Positions 44,701-52,808 of a stretch of DNA of 64,000 nucleotides are shown in pieces. The stretch's first letter is position 1, and the number at the start of each line of letters is the position of its first letter. The notes under the pieces were generated by a model. It was not told the origin of the DNA and made no database searches. It saw only the letters and a list, made by a program, of their open reading frames with translations. The position numbers were made by a program, and so were the translations under genes. The stretch comes from Lysobacterales bacterium (lineage in GTDB: Bacteria > Pseudomonadota > Gammaproteobacteria > Xanthomonadales > Ahniellaceae), in assembly GCA_016182785.1 (NCBI GenBank), contig JACPFU010000014.1:174604-238603 (forward strand). Direction: 5' to 3'.

Positions 44701-45498
44701 ATGTTCCTGTCTGTCCGCAACTGGATCTGGGAGCCCGGCACGGTGGTCGCATACAGCGGCACCAGCTATCCGTCGAACGATGTGCTGCTCTCGGGCAACA
44801 CGGCGAAGATGTGGAAGGCGACGACGTCCGGAACGGTCGGCTTCGATCTCGACAGCGCGCGGGAGATCGGCGGGGTGGGCGTCAGCTACTGCGCGCACGG
44901 TTCCGCGGTCAGCGCATCGATCACTGTGCGCGTCCGCAGCGGCGGCTCGGGCGGAACCATCGTGGCCACCGAGACGCTCAATGTGCCCTCCAACGTATCG
45001 ACCGAGCTTGTGCAACGCGCGTTCAGTGCTTTCATGGCCGCGCCGGTCACTGGTGACTACGTCGAGTTCGTCATACCTGCATGGGCGTTGCCGGTGCATG
45101 CTTTCGGGTTCTGGGCTGGCCCCGCGCTGACCTTCACCCGCTACACGATCGAGTACGTCTACATCGACCCGAGCGACATCCAGACCACGGCAACCGGCAC
45201 GGTGAGCGGCAACCGTGCTCGCATTGCGCGCGACTGCACGATCATCCTGCAGAATGTGGTCGAATCCTTGTCCATCGGCGCTTCCAGCGGCTCCGAGAGC
45301 ACCTTCGAGGATCTGCAGGACGCGCTCGGATGGTGCGGCGGCCTACCGACGATCCTGATGCGGGTCGATGACATCGAGTTGGCATCGACGCTCGGCGACA
45401 TCGAGGAGACGATGCTGATGCGCCTGGTCAACGCGCCCGAGATCGCCCACGCGAGCGGGCCGAAGCTGCGCGTTCCCCTTCGCCTGACGGACCAGTGA
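44701..45498 (+). CDS. Tail tip protein, discoidin-like (first of two)
   Basis: 265 aa; ATG 2 bp after the previous stop. N-terminal beta-sandwich (SGTSYPSNDVLLSGNTAKMW, then GVSYCAHGSAVSASITVRVR) resembles discoidin/galactose-binding domains. The C-terminal half has DALGWCGGLPTILMRVDDIE and ends LRLTDQ. The next gene starts with a similar domain, pointing to duplication. Confidence 0.55.
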   Translation: MFLSVRNWIWEPGTVVAYSGTSYPSNDVLLSGNTAKMWKATTSGTVGFDLDSAREIGGVGVSYCAHGSAVSASITVRVRSGGSGGTIVATETLNVPSNVSTELVQRAFSAFMAAPVTGDYVEFVIPAWALPVHAFGFWAGPALTFTRYTIEYVYIDPSDIQTTATGTVSGNRARIARDCTIILQNVVESLSIGASSGSESTFEDLQDALGWCGGLPTILMRVDDIELASTLGDIEETMLMRLVNAPEIAHASGPKLRVPLRLTDQ

Positions 45499-45499
45499 C

Positions 45500-46348
45500 A
45501 TGCCTACGGCCGTGTTCTGTGGCGCAAGCGCGATCGCATCGCCCTACTACAGCTGGTCGGCGAGCTCGACCGGCGTCGCTGTTTCTGGCTACCCGGCCAG
45601 CAACGTGCTCGACCGTCGCATCTACCGGTCTTGGAAGGCGCCCGCGGGCGGTAGCCAGACGCTGACCCTGAGCGAGTCGACGGGCTTCGTGCCGGTCGAT
45701 GTGGTGGTGGTGGCGGCCCCAGCGGGCCGGCCGATGCTGGGCGACATCACCGTTCAACTGCGCAACACCGCCGGCACTATTCTGGTCAGCGAGACGCTTT
45801 CGCACCAGGCGCCTGACGGTTTGCCCGATCGGCGCTTCCTCTACCTGCCGGAACCTGCGACCGCCAAGCACGTCGACGTGATTTGCGCGGCGGACAGCGA
45901 GGTCGGCCGGGTGTTCGTCGGCGAGACCTACGACATGTCCGGTCTGGTCCGAACCGACTGGCGCACATCGATCGAGTTCGCTGGCCGTGTGCAGGCCAAC
46001 AGTGCCGCTACCTCGATCTGGGCAACCCGCGACCAGCAAGAGCGCCCACGGCGCGCCAAGCGCTGGGAGGGCGTCCTGCAGGCGGTATTCCTGAACGAGA
46101 CCAAGGCGATCCGCAGTGCCTTCCTTAACAACGGCCGGCTCGGCGAGATCGTCTGGCTGCCACGCGTCGCCCTGGCCAGCGACTCGACCGGTCTGGTGGA
46201 GATGATGCACAGGACCGGAATCTTCGGCCGCTTCCGAGACTCGCTGCGGATTCGCCGGGCCGACCTGCGGCGGGTCGAATCGGGGTTTCTGGAGGGGGAA
46301 ATGCTGCGGACCTTCGACGTGACCCTCAGCCTGGTCGACTACTTCTAG
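45500..46348 (+). CDS. Tail tip protein, discoidin-like (second of two)
   Basis: 282 aa; ATG 1 bp after the previous stop. N-terminal SGYPASNVLDRRIYRSWKAP and later LGDITVQLRNTAGTI parallel the upstream gene. C-terminal LQAVFLNETKAIRSAFL and VESGFLEGEMLRTFDVTLSL recall distal tail proteins. Last gene of the phage; hairpin and right end follow. Confidence 0.55.
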   Translation: MPTAVFCGASAIASPYYSWSASSTGVAVSGYPASNVLDRRIYRSWKAPAGGSQTLTLSESTGFVPVDVVVVAAPAGRPMLGDITVQLRNTAGTILVSETLSHQAPDGLPDRRFLYLPEPATAKHVDVICAADSEVGRVFVGETYDMSGLVRTDWRTSIEFAGRVQANSAATSIWATRDQQERPRRAKRWEGVLQAVFLNETKAIRSAFLNNGRLGEIVWLPRVALASDSTGLVEMMHRTGIFGRFRDSLRIRRADLRRVESGFLEGEMLRTFDVTLSLVDYF

Positions 46349-46383
46349 TTGCGCAGCGCGGCATTTCCTTCCGCATGGCGCAA
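46349..46383 (+). terminator. Hairpin at end of the late region
   Basis: TTGCGC / GCGCAA outer stem with inner GCGG / CCGC, directly after the last tail gene stop. No T-tract; probable late transcript end, just inside the phage right end. Confidence 0.45.
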
Positions 46384-46396
46384 GATCGTCGCAGGG

Positions 46397-46441
46397 GGAA
46401 TTATCATGTCTCAGCGCCGGCAATTATCGCGGCGCGCCTCA
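46397..46441 (-). repeat. Prophage right end with two transposase-binding boxes
   Basis: Read inward from the terminal CA on the minus strand: TGAGGCGCG, GATAATT at 14-20, GATAATTCC at 37-45, the same positions as at the left end. The inner box is nearly identical to the left one (ACATGATAATTCC vs ACACGATAATTCC). Confidence 0.85.
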
Positions 46442-46447
46442 TCTCGC
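46442..46447. repeat. Target-site duplication TCTCGC, right copy
   Basis: Identical to 5157-5162 and directly next to the terminal CA. Confidence 0.9.
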
Positions 46448-46462
46448 GACGCGGGGGTTTTT
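46448..46462. terminator. Right half of the bidirectional terminator split by the prophage
   Basis: GACGCGGGGGTTTTT is the complement of AAAACCCCCGCGTC at 5145-5158. It lies 5 bp beyond the tRNA-Asn 3' end and was its terminator before insertion. Confidence 0.85.
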
Positions 46463-46467
46463 CGTTC

Positions 46468-46543
46468 TGGCTCCCCGAGCTGGATTCGAACCAGCGACAC
46501 ACGGATTAACAGTCCGTTGCTCTACCGACTGAGCTATCGGGGA
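46468..46543 (-). tRNA. tRNA-Asn (GTT anticodon)
   Basis: On the minus strand a full cloverleaf is legible: acceptor TCCCCGA / TCGGGGA, discriminator G, D arm with AGCTCAGTCGGTAGAGC, anticodon loop CTGTTAA (anticodon GTT), TpsiC arm CTGGTTCGAATCCAG and encoded CCA (76 nt). A strong promoter lies upstream at 46559-46587. It is not an attachment site: the gene is intact and outside both prophage and duplication. Confidence 0.97.
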
Positions 46544-46558
46544 ATTGGAGGGGCGCGC

Positions 46559-46587
46559 ATGATCGTCAGTCCACGCCGGGCTGTCAA
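46559..46587 (-). promoter_or_regulatory. Sigma-70-type promoter of tRNA-Asn
   Basis: Minus strand reads TTGACA (46582-46587), 17-bp spacer, GATCAT (46559-46564). The -35 is the exact consensus. The TGA of the upstream gene (46584-46586) forms part of it. Confidence 0.8.
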
Positions 46588-47735
46588 GCCGAATGCGTCG
46601 GTCGATGCGCTGGTGAGGCCAAATCTGTGGAGTCGTGGGCGGTCCAGTCGCTGGCGGTCCACTGGCTTGGGCCGGAGAGTTCCTGGTCGACGAAGTCTGG
46701 ATGCAGCAGCTGGACTTCCCAGACCACGTCGATGCCGTGGCTGCTGCCGACGGTCAATGGGGGCAGGAGGTCGGTGAAGATCGGCTCGAAGTCGACGTCG
46801 CCGTCGAGGTGGTCTTCGATCGGGCTGCCGGCCGGGACGTGCGCCAGGAACTGCTCGAACAGCACCACCGCCTGCAGCGGGTGACTGAAGCTCCGGGTCT
46901 TGGTTTCCTTGCCGGACTTCTCGCGGTACTGGCCCTTCTCGCGGTTGGCGGCGACCACGCGCAGGGTGCTGCGTTCCAGCGGCACACGCGCTTCGCCTTC
47001 CACCAGCCTGCGCGCTGCCAGGCGTTCGCCGCGACGCGGCGTTGCCACGCCGGAGGCGAGGCCGATGCGCATGTAGCGTCGCAGTCTGGCGCGGATGGCG
47101 ATCCACAGACCGACACCAAGGAACCCGCTGCCGGCCAGCGACTTCATGACCGGCGACTCGGAGCCGTCGTCACCGGTGTGGTCGTACCAGTAGACCTGCG
47201 ATTCGGGCACGGACTGGTCGTGCACGCCGATCGCAGCGTTGCCGGCGCCGACGACGCCGGCGATTGCAAGCAGCAGTCTGGCGATCAGACGGTCTTTCGG
47301 CGACAGCGCGCGCAGGTTTGCGGCGAGCGAATAGTGGTCCGGTGGTTCGATCCACGCGGTTGCCTGCATGGTGTTCGCGAGCGGACGCCGCAGCGGCAGT
47401 TCCAGCGGCGCTTCGAGCGTGGTGTCGAAGATCACGCCGTCGTCGACACGAAGCCGCGCCAGCAGTCGGATGTCGATGTGCTCGCCCCGGAAGGCGTAGG
47501 CATGAGCCGGAAACTGCGCGAGCGGCACCCGCAACCGCGTCGCGCTGACGCGCAGCGGCAGTTCCAGCAGCGACTCGCTGCTGTCGACGCCGGAGGCGCG
47601 CTTGACATCGACCTGGATGCGCAGCGACAGCTTGGCGTCATGCCCGAGCAGGTGCTGCGGGATGCCGTCGAGTTCGCAGCAAGCCTGGTTGCCGCTGATT
47701 CCGTGCTCGATGCGCGCGCTGAAGCCGCTGCTCAT
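46584..47735 (-). CDS. Conserved protein of unknown function, two membrane segments
   Basis: 383 aa; ATG 47735 overlaps the folA stop (ATGA). N-terminal half is beta-rich (ASLRIQ-type strands, HAYAFRGEHIDIRLLARLRV). Hydrophobic segments at about 165-180 (IARLLLAIAGVVGAG) and 215-230 (GSGFLGVGLWIAIRAR). The C-terminal part is acidic (DGDVDFEPIFTDLLPP). Seems to be a membrane protein; no family recognised. Its stop codon lies within the tRNA promoter. Confidence 0.6.
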   Translation of the reverse strand: MSSGFSARIEHGISGNQACCELDGIPQHLLGHDAKLSLRIQVDVKRASGVDSSESLLELPLRVSATRLRVPLAQFPAHAYAFRGEHIDIRLLARLRVDDGVIFDTTLEAPLELPLRRPLANTMQATAWIEPPDHYSLAANLRALSPKDRLIARLLLAIAGVVGAGNAAIGVHDQSVPESQVYWYDHTGDDGSESPVMKSLAGSGFLGVGLWIAIRARLRRYMRIGLASGVATPRRGERLAARRLVEGEARVPLERSTLRVVAANREKGQYREKSGKETKTRSFSHPLQAVVLFEQFLAHVPAGSPIEDHLDGDVDFEPIFTDLLPPLTVGSSHGIDVVWEVQLLHPDFVDQELSGPSQWTASDWTAHDSTDLASPAHRPTHSA

Positions 47736-48226
47736 GTCAGGTCGTTCCGCTGGTAGTCGACGAACTCGAAGGCATGAGGGTGGCGCGCATCGGCCGCGTG
47801 CGCCTGCACTTGGCGCCGTTGCCAGCGGGCGGGATCGAACGCCGGGAACCAGGCGTCGGCAGCGTCCAGCGACACCGCGACGTGGGTGAGGTGCAAGTGC
47901 GTCGCCAGCGGCAGGGCCAGTGCGTAGACCTCTCCTCCGCCGATCACGAACAGCCTCTGCTCGGCCTGCGCCACGGCCTCGTCCAGCGACGCCACCGCGA
48001 TCATGTCCGCGAACGGTGCCGAACCACTGCGCGTCAGCACCAGGTTCTTGCGCCCGGGAAGGGCGCGGCCAATCGACTCGGCGGTCTTGCGGCCCATCAG
48101 GATGGCGTGGCCCATGGTCAGCGCCTTGAAGCGGCGCAGGTCGTCGGGCAGCGACCACGGCAAGCGGTTGCGGAAGCCGATGGCGCGGTTGCGGTCGATC
48201 GCCGCGATGATCGAGATCTCGTTCAC
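47732..48226 (-). CDS. folA: Dihydrofolate reductase
   Basis: 164 aa, standard FolA length (159 in E. coli). IIAAIDRNRAIGFRNRLPWS with the Met20-type loop, DDLRRFKALTMGHAILMGRK (catalytic Asp region, NADPH site) and the conserved LFVIGGGEVYALAL motif are all present. Reduces dihydrofolate to tetrahydrofolate with NADPH. Overlaps the next gene. Confidence 0.96.
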   Translation of the reverse strand: MNEISIIAAIDRNRAIGFRNRLPWSLPDDLRRFKALTMGHAILMGRKTAESIGRALPGRKNLVLTRSGSAPFADMIAVASLDEAVAQAEQRLFVIGGGEVYALALPLATHLHLTHVAVSLDAADAWFPAFDPARWQRRQVQAHAADARHPHAFEFVDYQRNDLT

Positions 48227-48257
48227 GCGCGAAGCTTACGCGAGAAGGCGGCGGCGA

Positions 48258-49310
48258 TCAGCGGTCGCTGCGCGGCAAGGCCAGATCGAGCACGCGGCGT
48301 ATCGCGGTCGGCAGCGCGAGATCGGCCAACGCATCGCGCCGGTGCCATTCGTGGTTGCTCTCTCCGACCGCCAGCGCCGTCCGGACCGGCTGCAGCAGCG
48401 GCGTGATCGCCAGCCGGAAGTGGGTGAAGGGATGGCGATAGATGCGGCTCGTGCAGGCGTTTCCGATCGCAGTGCCGTGCCGCGTCGTGGCGGACAGCGC
48501 GTCGTCGATCGAAGCGAACTCGGGCAATCCGAGCAGACCGCCCCAGATTCCGCTGGGAGGACGACGCTCGAACAGCACGCGTTCGTCGCCGTCGAGCAGC
48601 ACCAGCATCACGACCTCGCGCTCGGGAATGGTCCGCCGCGGCCTTGGCGTCGGCAGGGCGTGTACGCGGCCGCTCGCCAGCGCCACGCAGTCCTCGCGCA
48701 GCGGGCAGGCGGAGCAGGCCGGGCGACGCGCGCTGCACAGGGTTGCGCCGAAGTCCATCAGCGCCTGGGTGTAGTCGGCCAGGCGCCGCTGCGGCAGGCG
48801 CATCGTGGCCTCGGTCCACAGGGCGCGCTCGACTGCGGGCAGGCCGGGGAATCCCTCGATGCCGGCGTGGCGCGCGAGTACGCGCTTGACGTTGCCATCG
48901 AGGATCGCGACGCGCGCACCGTGCGCCTGCGCGAGGATCGCCGCTGCGGTGCTGCGGCCGATGCCGGGCAGGGCGGCGAGTTGCTCCAGCGTCCGTGGCA
49001 GTTGGCCATCGTGCTGCGCGACGCAGGCTTGCGCCGCGCGCTGCAGGTTGCGGGCGCGACTGTAATAGCCGAGCCCGGACCAGCATGCGAGTACCTCGTC
49101 CTGCGCGGCATCGGCAAGCGCTTGGAGATCCGGAAAGCGCGCCACGAAGCGGGCGAAGTAGGGAATCACCGTTGCGACCCGGGTCTGCTGCAGCATCACC
49201 TCGCTGAGCCACACCCGGTACGGCGTGCGTGGATGCTGCCAGGGCAGGTCGTGACGGCCGTGACGATCGAACCAGTGCAGCAGTCGCGTTGCGAACGCGC
49301 CGTCGTTCAT
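48258..49310 (-). CDS. mutY: A/G-specific adenine glycosylase
   Basis: 350 aa. SEVMLQQTRVATVIPYF with catalytic Glu, helix-hairpin-helix ALPGIGRSTAAAIL, catalytic Asp in ILDGNVKRVLAR and the four-Cys iron-sulphur loop LCSARRPACSACPLREDC. C-terminal NUDIX-like domain (VMLVLLDGDERVLFERRPPS) recognises 8-oxoG. Removes A opposite 8-oxoG. ATG 49310 overlaps the ftsY stop. Confidence 0.96.
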   Translation of the reverse strand: MNDGAFATRLLHWFDRHGRHDLPWQHPRTPYRVWLSEVMLQQTRVATVIPYFARFVARFPDLQALADAAQDEVLACWSGLGYYSRARNLQRAAQACVAQHDGQLPRTLEQLAALPGIGRSTAAAILAQAHGARVAILDGNVKRVLARHAGIEGFPGLPAVERALWTEATMRLPQRRLADYTQALMDFGATLCSARRPACSACPLREDCVALASGRVHALPTPRPRRTIPEREVVMLVLLDGDERVLFERRPPSGIWGGLLGLPEFASIDDALSATTRHGTAIGNACTSRIYRHPFTHFRLAITPLLQPVRTALAVGESNHEWHRRDALADLALPTAIRRVLDLALPRSDR

Positions 49311-50317
49311 GCGTGGCCGGCGCGTTCCGGCAGCAGTCCGTCGACGAACTCCTCGGCATCGAACACGCGCAGATCGAGAATGCCCTCGCCGACACCGATG
49401 AAGCGGATCGGCACCCCGACCTCGCGTGCCAGCGCGAACACCACCCCGCCCTTCGCGGTGCCGTCGAGCTTGGTCACGACCAGGCCGCTGAGGCCGACGG
49501 CCTGGTGGAACTGGCGCGCCTGGCTGAGCGCGTTCTGGCCGGTGTTGCCGTCGATCACGAGCAAGGTCTCGTGTGGTGCGGTTGCATCCAGCTTGCCCAG
49601 CACGCGCTTGACCTTGGCCAGTTCGTCCATCAAGCCGGCCTGGGTGTGCAGACGACCGGCGGTGTCCGCGATCAGCACGTCGGCGTGTCGCGCGGTCGCC
49701 GCGGCCAGCGCGTCGTAGATCACCGAAGCGGAGTCGGCGCTGCCGCCCTGCGCGACCACCGGCACCTGGTTGCGCTCGCCCCAGGTCCGAAGCTGCTCCA
49801 CCGCCGCGGCGCGGAACGTGTCTCCGGCCGCGAGCATGACGTCGAGCCCTTCGCGCTTCATCCACTTCGCCAGCTTGCCGATGGTGGTGGTCTTGCCGGC
49901 ACCGTTGACTCCGACCACGAGCAGCACGAACGGGCGTTCGCTCTGCGGCAACTCCAGCGGCTTCTCGATCGGGCGCAGCATTGCGACCAGTTGCCGGCGC
50001 AGGTGCGCGAACAGCGCATCGACGTCGGCGAACTCGCGCGCCTGCATGCGCCGGCGCAGGTCGTCCAGCACCTCGGTCGTGGCCTTGACCCCGACATCGG
50101 CGGTCAGCAGCGTGGTTTCGAGCTGGTCGAGCAGGTCCTCGTCCAGCTTCGGATGCGACGAGAACAGCGCGCTGACCTGGCGCCCGAGCAGGCTGCCGCG
50201 CAGGCGGTCGCGCCAGGAAGATGCAGGCACGGAGGCCGGCGCTGCCGGCGTCTGCGGTGCAGCCTCGGGATCAGCGGCCGGCGCGGTTTCCGGCTTGCGC
50301 TTGAAGAATCGGAACAT
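49307..50317 (-). CDS. ftsY: Signal recognition particle receptor FtsY
   Basis: 336 aa with a short acidic/Pro-Ala-rich A domain, then the NG domain. GTPase motifs: GVNGAGKTTTIGKLA (G1), DTAGR (G3), TKLDGTAKGG (G4 and closing). ATG 50317. It docks SRP-ribosome complexes at the inner membrane. The stop overlaps mutY by 4 bp. Confidence 0.96.
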   Translation of the reverse strand: MFRFFKRKPETAPAADPEAAPQTPAAPASVPASSWRDRLRGSLLGRQVSALFSSHPKLDEDLLDQLETTLLTADVGVKATTEVLDDLRRRMQAREFADVDALFAHLRRQLVAMLRPIEKPLELPQSERPFVLLVVGVNGAGKTTTIGKLAKWMKREGLDVMLAAGDTFRAAAVEQLRTWGERNQVPVVAQGGSADSASVIYDALAAATARHADVLIADTAGRLHTQAGLMDELAKVKRVLGKLDATAPHETLLVIDGNTGQNALSQARQFHQAVGLSGLVVTKLDGTAKGGVVFALAREVGVPIRFIGVGEGILDLRVFDAEEFVDGLLPERAGHA

Positions 50318-50414
50318 CGGCACTCCTTGAATGCGAAAAATGCTAGCAGGCGCGGGGATGGCTTGATTCAGGCGCCGCTTCGGAGTGCAATCCGGTCTCC
50401 CAACGGAGCTCACC

Positions 50415-50777
50415 ATGCGTCGAATCCTGATTCCGCTCGCAGCCCTGCTCGCGCTGGCCGTCGGGCCGGTCGTGCACGCCGGCAAATACGATTCCGTGGT
50501 CAAGATCGTCAACAAGTCGCTATGGGACATCCATCATCTGTACCTGTCGTCGGTCGACGACGAGGAATGGGGGCCGGACCAACTCGGCGACGAGGTCATC
50601 GGCAGCGGCGAGAGTTTCCAGCTGCGCGGCATCCCCTGCGACGACTACGACGTCAAGATCGTCGATGAGGATGGCGATTCGTGCGTCGTCGGTGGCGTCA
50701 GCATGTGCGCCGACAACGATGCGTGGGTGATCACCGACGAGGATCTGCTGACCTGCCAGGCCGCGACCGACGAATGA
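50415..50777 (+). CDS. Small secreted protein, unknown
   Basis: 120 aa. Signal peptide MRRILIPLAALLALAVGPVV ending AHA-G. Mature part is acidic and beta-rich with three Cys (GIPCDDYDV, DSCVVGG, SMCADND, LTCQA; four in total). The stop overlaps the rsmD ATG. Similar acidic, YXY-like proteins in this order are uncharacterised; periplasmic location expected. Confidence 0.6.
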   Translation: MRRILIPLAALLALAVGPVVHAGKYDSVVKIVNKSLWDIHHLYLSSVDDEEWGPDQLGDEVIGSGESFQLRGIPCDDYDVKIVDEDGDSCVVGGVSMCADNDAWVITDEDLLTCQAATDE

Positions 50778-51340
50778 GTCGGGGTGTAGGCCGCGTCCGC
50801 ATCATCGCGGGACGGCTGCGCGGTTCGCGGATCGACGTTCCCGACCGGCCCGGGTTGCGCCCGACGCCGGACCGGGTGCGCGAGACCCTGTTCAACTGGC
50901 TAGCCCCGGTGGTCGAGGGCGCGCATGCGCTGGATCTGTTCGCCGGCACCGGTGCCCTCGGCATCGAAGCCTGGTCGCGCGGCGCTGCTTCGGTCGATTT
51001 CGTCGAGGCCGACCGCGGCCTGGCCGATGCGCTGCGTGCAACGCTGGCGCGGCTCGGGGCGCAAGGGCAGGTCTCGAACCTGTGTGCCGAGACCTTTCTG
51101 TCCGCGGCGCGCGGCCCCTACGCGCTGGTCTTCCTCGACCCGCCCTTCGCCGCCGACGCCTGGAGCAGCGTCGCCGCGCGCCTGGAACTGGGCGGGTTCC
51201 TGGTTGATGGCGCCCGCGTCTACGTCGAGTCGCCGCGGCGCCTGGTCCCGCAATTGCCCGCAAACTGGCAGCTGTTGCGCGAAACGCAGGCGGGAGAGGT
51301 GCGTGCCGCGCTCTATCGGCGCGTCGCGCCCGTCGGGTAA
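50774..51340 (+). CDS. rsmD: 16S rRNA (guanine966-N2)-methyltransferase
   Basis: 188 aa. RIIAGRLRGSRIDVP and RPTPDRVRETLFNWL, SAM motif ALDLFAGTGALGIEAWSRGA, and catalytic FLDPPF. Classic RsmD (about 198 aa). Followed by coaD, as in many proteobacteria. ATG 50774 overlaps the previous stop. Confidence 0.95.
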   Translation: MSRGVGRVRIIAGRLRGSRIDVPDRPGLRPTPDRVRETLFNWLAPVVEGAHALDLFAGTGALGIEAWSRGAASVDFVEADRGLADALRATLARLGAQGQVSNLCAETFLSAARGPYALVFLDPPFAADAWSSVAARLELGGFLVDGARVYVESPRRLVPQLPANWQLLRETQAGEVRAALYRRVAPVG

Positions 51341-51874
<534 letters not shown>

Positions 51875-51898
51875 ACCTTGTCCAATCCGGGGAATTTC

Positions 51899-52399
51899 AT
51901 GACCAAGACCATCCGAATCGTCGCCGCATTGCTGCTGTCGCTGCTGGCGTTGAGTGCCTGCAAGAAGGAAGACGAGGCCAAGCCGGCCGCCGCCAGCGCG
52001 GCCCCGGTCACGCTGCCGACCGACCCGAACGACACCGAAGGCTGGAGGAACTACCTGGTCGGTGTCGCCAAGCAGAACATGGAGGGCATCCGCCAGCGTC
52101 CGTACATGTACTACGTGCCGGCGGGCGACACGCCCGAAGTCATTGAGCAGGTGGACCGCCAGCAGTCCGACATCACCGACGTGGTCGGTCGCGGCATCCT
52201 GCCCGGCAACATGATCGCGTTCGGTTCGCCGAACTCGGCACGCATGGCCGATGTCATCATCGAGGCATTCAAGGTGGCGCGCCCGGCCTCGCTCAAGGAC
52301 GTGCGCGTGCTGTTCATCGGGGCCGCGGCCGACGAGCAGCGGGTGCGCGATGCGGTGGCGCCAAGCGCCGCCGAGTTCGTGTTCGTCGAGGCGAAGTAA
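51899..52399 (+). CDS. Small lipoprotein
   Basis: 166 aa; ATG 51899. Lipobox LSAC at about 21-24, then a Lys/Ala linker and a globular part with PYMYYVPAGDTPEVIEQVDR and VRVLFIGAAADEQRVRDAV. Conserved alpha/beta look; function unknown. Outer- or inner-membrane lipoprotein. Confidence 0.65.
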   Translation: MTKTIRIVAALLLSLLALSACKKEDEAKPAAASAAPVTLPTDPNDTEGWRNYLVGVAKQNMEGIRQRPYMYYVPAGDTPEVIEQVDRQQSDITDVVGRGILPGNMIAFGSPNSARMADVIIEAFKVARPASLKDVRVLFIGAAADEQRVRDAVAPSAAEFVFVEAK

Positions 52400-52432
52400 C
52401 GCTCATCGCCTCGCCAGACGGTCGTGAAGTAG

Positions 52433-52454
52433 GGGCGGCCCCCCGTGGCCGCCC
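52433..52454. repeat. GC-rich palindrome in the lipoprotein-ferredoxin gap
   Basis: GGGCGGCC and GGCCGCCC with a 6-nt loop; resembles REP-like intergenic palindromes of Xanthomonadales. Only one copy is in this window. The rest of the 148-bp gap shows nothing. Confidence 0.4.
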
Positions 52455-52547
52455 GCGTCGTGCGGCCAATTCGGGGCGAACGTTGCGGCCTGGGCCTGCC
52501 CCGATGCGACGGATTCGATGCGGCTTCGGGCGTGAGACAATGCCCCG

Positions 52548-52808
52548 ATGGCCCTGCTGATCAACGAGCTCTGCGTCAACTGCGATGTCTGCGAACCGGT
52601 TTGCCCGAACCGGGCGATCACGGCCGGCAAGTTCATCTACGAGATCGACCCGACGCTGTGTACCGAGTGCGTGGGTCATTTCGACGAACCGCAGTGCGTC
52701 GCGGTGTGTCCGGTCGAGTGCATCGAGCCTGATGCGATGGTGCCGGAGACGCGCGAGCAGTTGCTGGCCAAGTATGCGTTGCTGATGCGCCAGGAGATCA
52801 AGGCATGA
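52548..52808 (+). CDS. yfhL: 2[4Fe-4S] ferredoxin (YfhL-like)
   Basis: 86 aa. Two clusters of Cys: CVNCDVCEPVCP and CTECVGHFDEPQCVAVCP, with the longer spacing of the YfhL/allochromatium-type ferredoxin. Stop overlaps ggt. Neighbour coaD supports the YfhL assignment. Confidence 0.9.
   Translation: MALLINELCVNCDVCEPVCPNRAITAGKFIYEIDPTLCTECVGHFDEPQCVAVCPVECIEPDAMVPETREQLLAKYALLMRQEIKA

Larger units (their letters stand above)
5163..46441. mobile_element. Complete transposable prophage (Mu-type, siphovirus tail), 41,279 bp
   Basis: The ends are read from the sequence: it begins TGTTCC, ends CCTCA, is flanked by the hexamer TCTCGC on both sides, and each end holds two GATA-containing boxes 23 bp apart. 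Inside are a full early leftward operon (transposase, ATPase, Gam, GemA, Mor) and rightward lysis, packaging, head and tail genes, with no obvious frameshift or stop in a core gene, so it may be inducible. Divergent organisation, 23-bp-spaced terminal boxes and an ExeA/TniB-type ATPase recall BcepMu and Tn552 rather than Mu itself. The long tape measure and absence of sheath and baseplate genes predict a non-contractile tail. Confidence 0.93.

Noticed and set aside
5145..46461. AAAACCCCCGCGTC / GACGCGGGGGTTTT as terminal inverted repeats of the phage
   Set aside because: They lie outside the 6-bp duplication and rejoin as one terminator hairpin, so they are host DNA.
46468..46543. tRNA-Asn as integrase attachment site
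   Set aside because: The gene is intact and outside the duplication; there is no integrase gene, and a DDE transposase with TG/CA ends explains the insertion.
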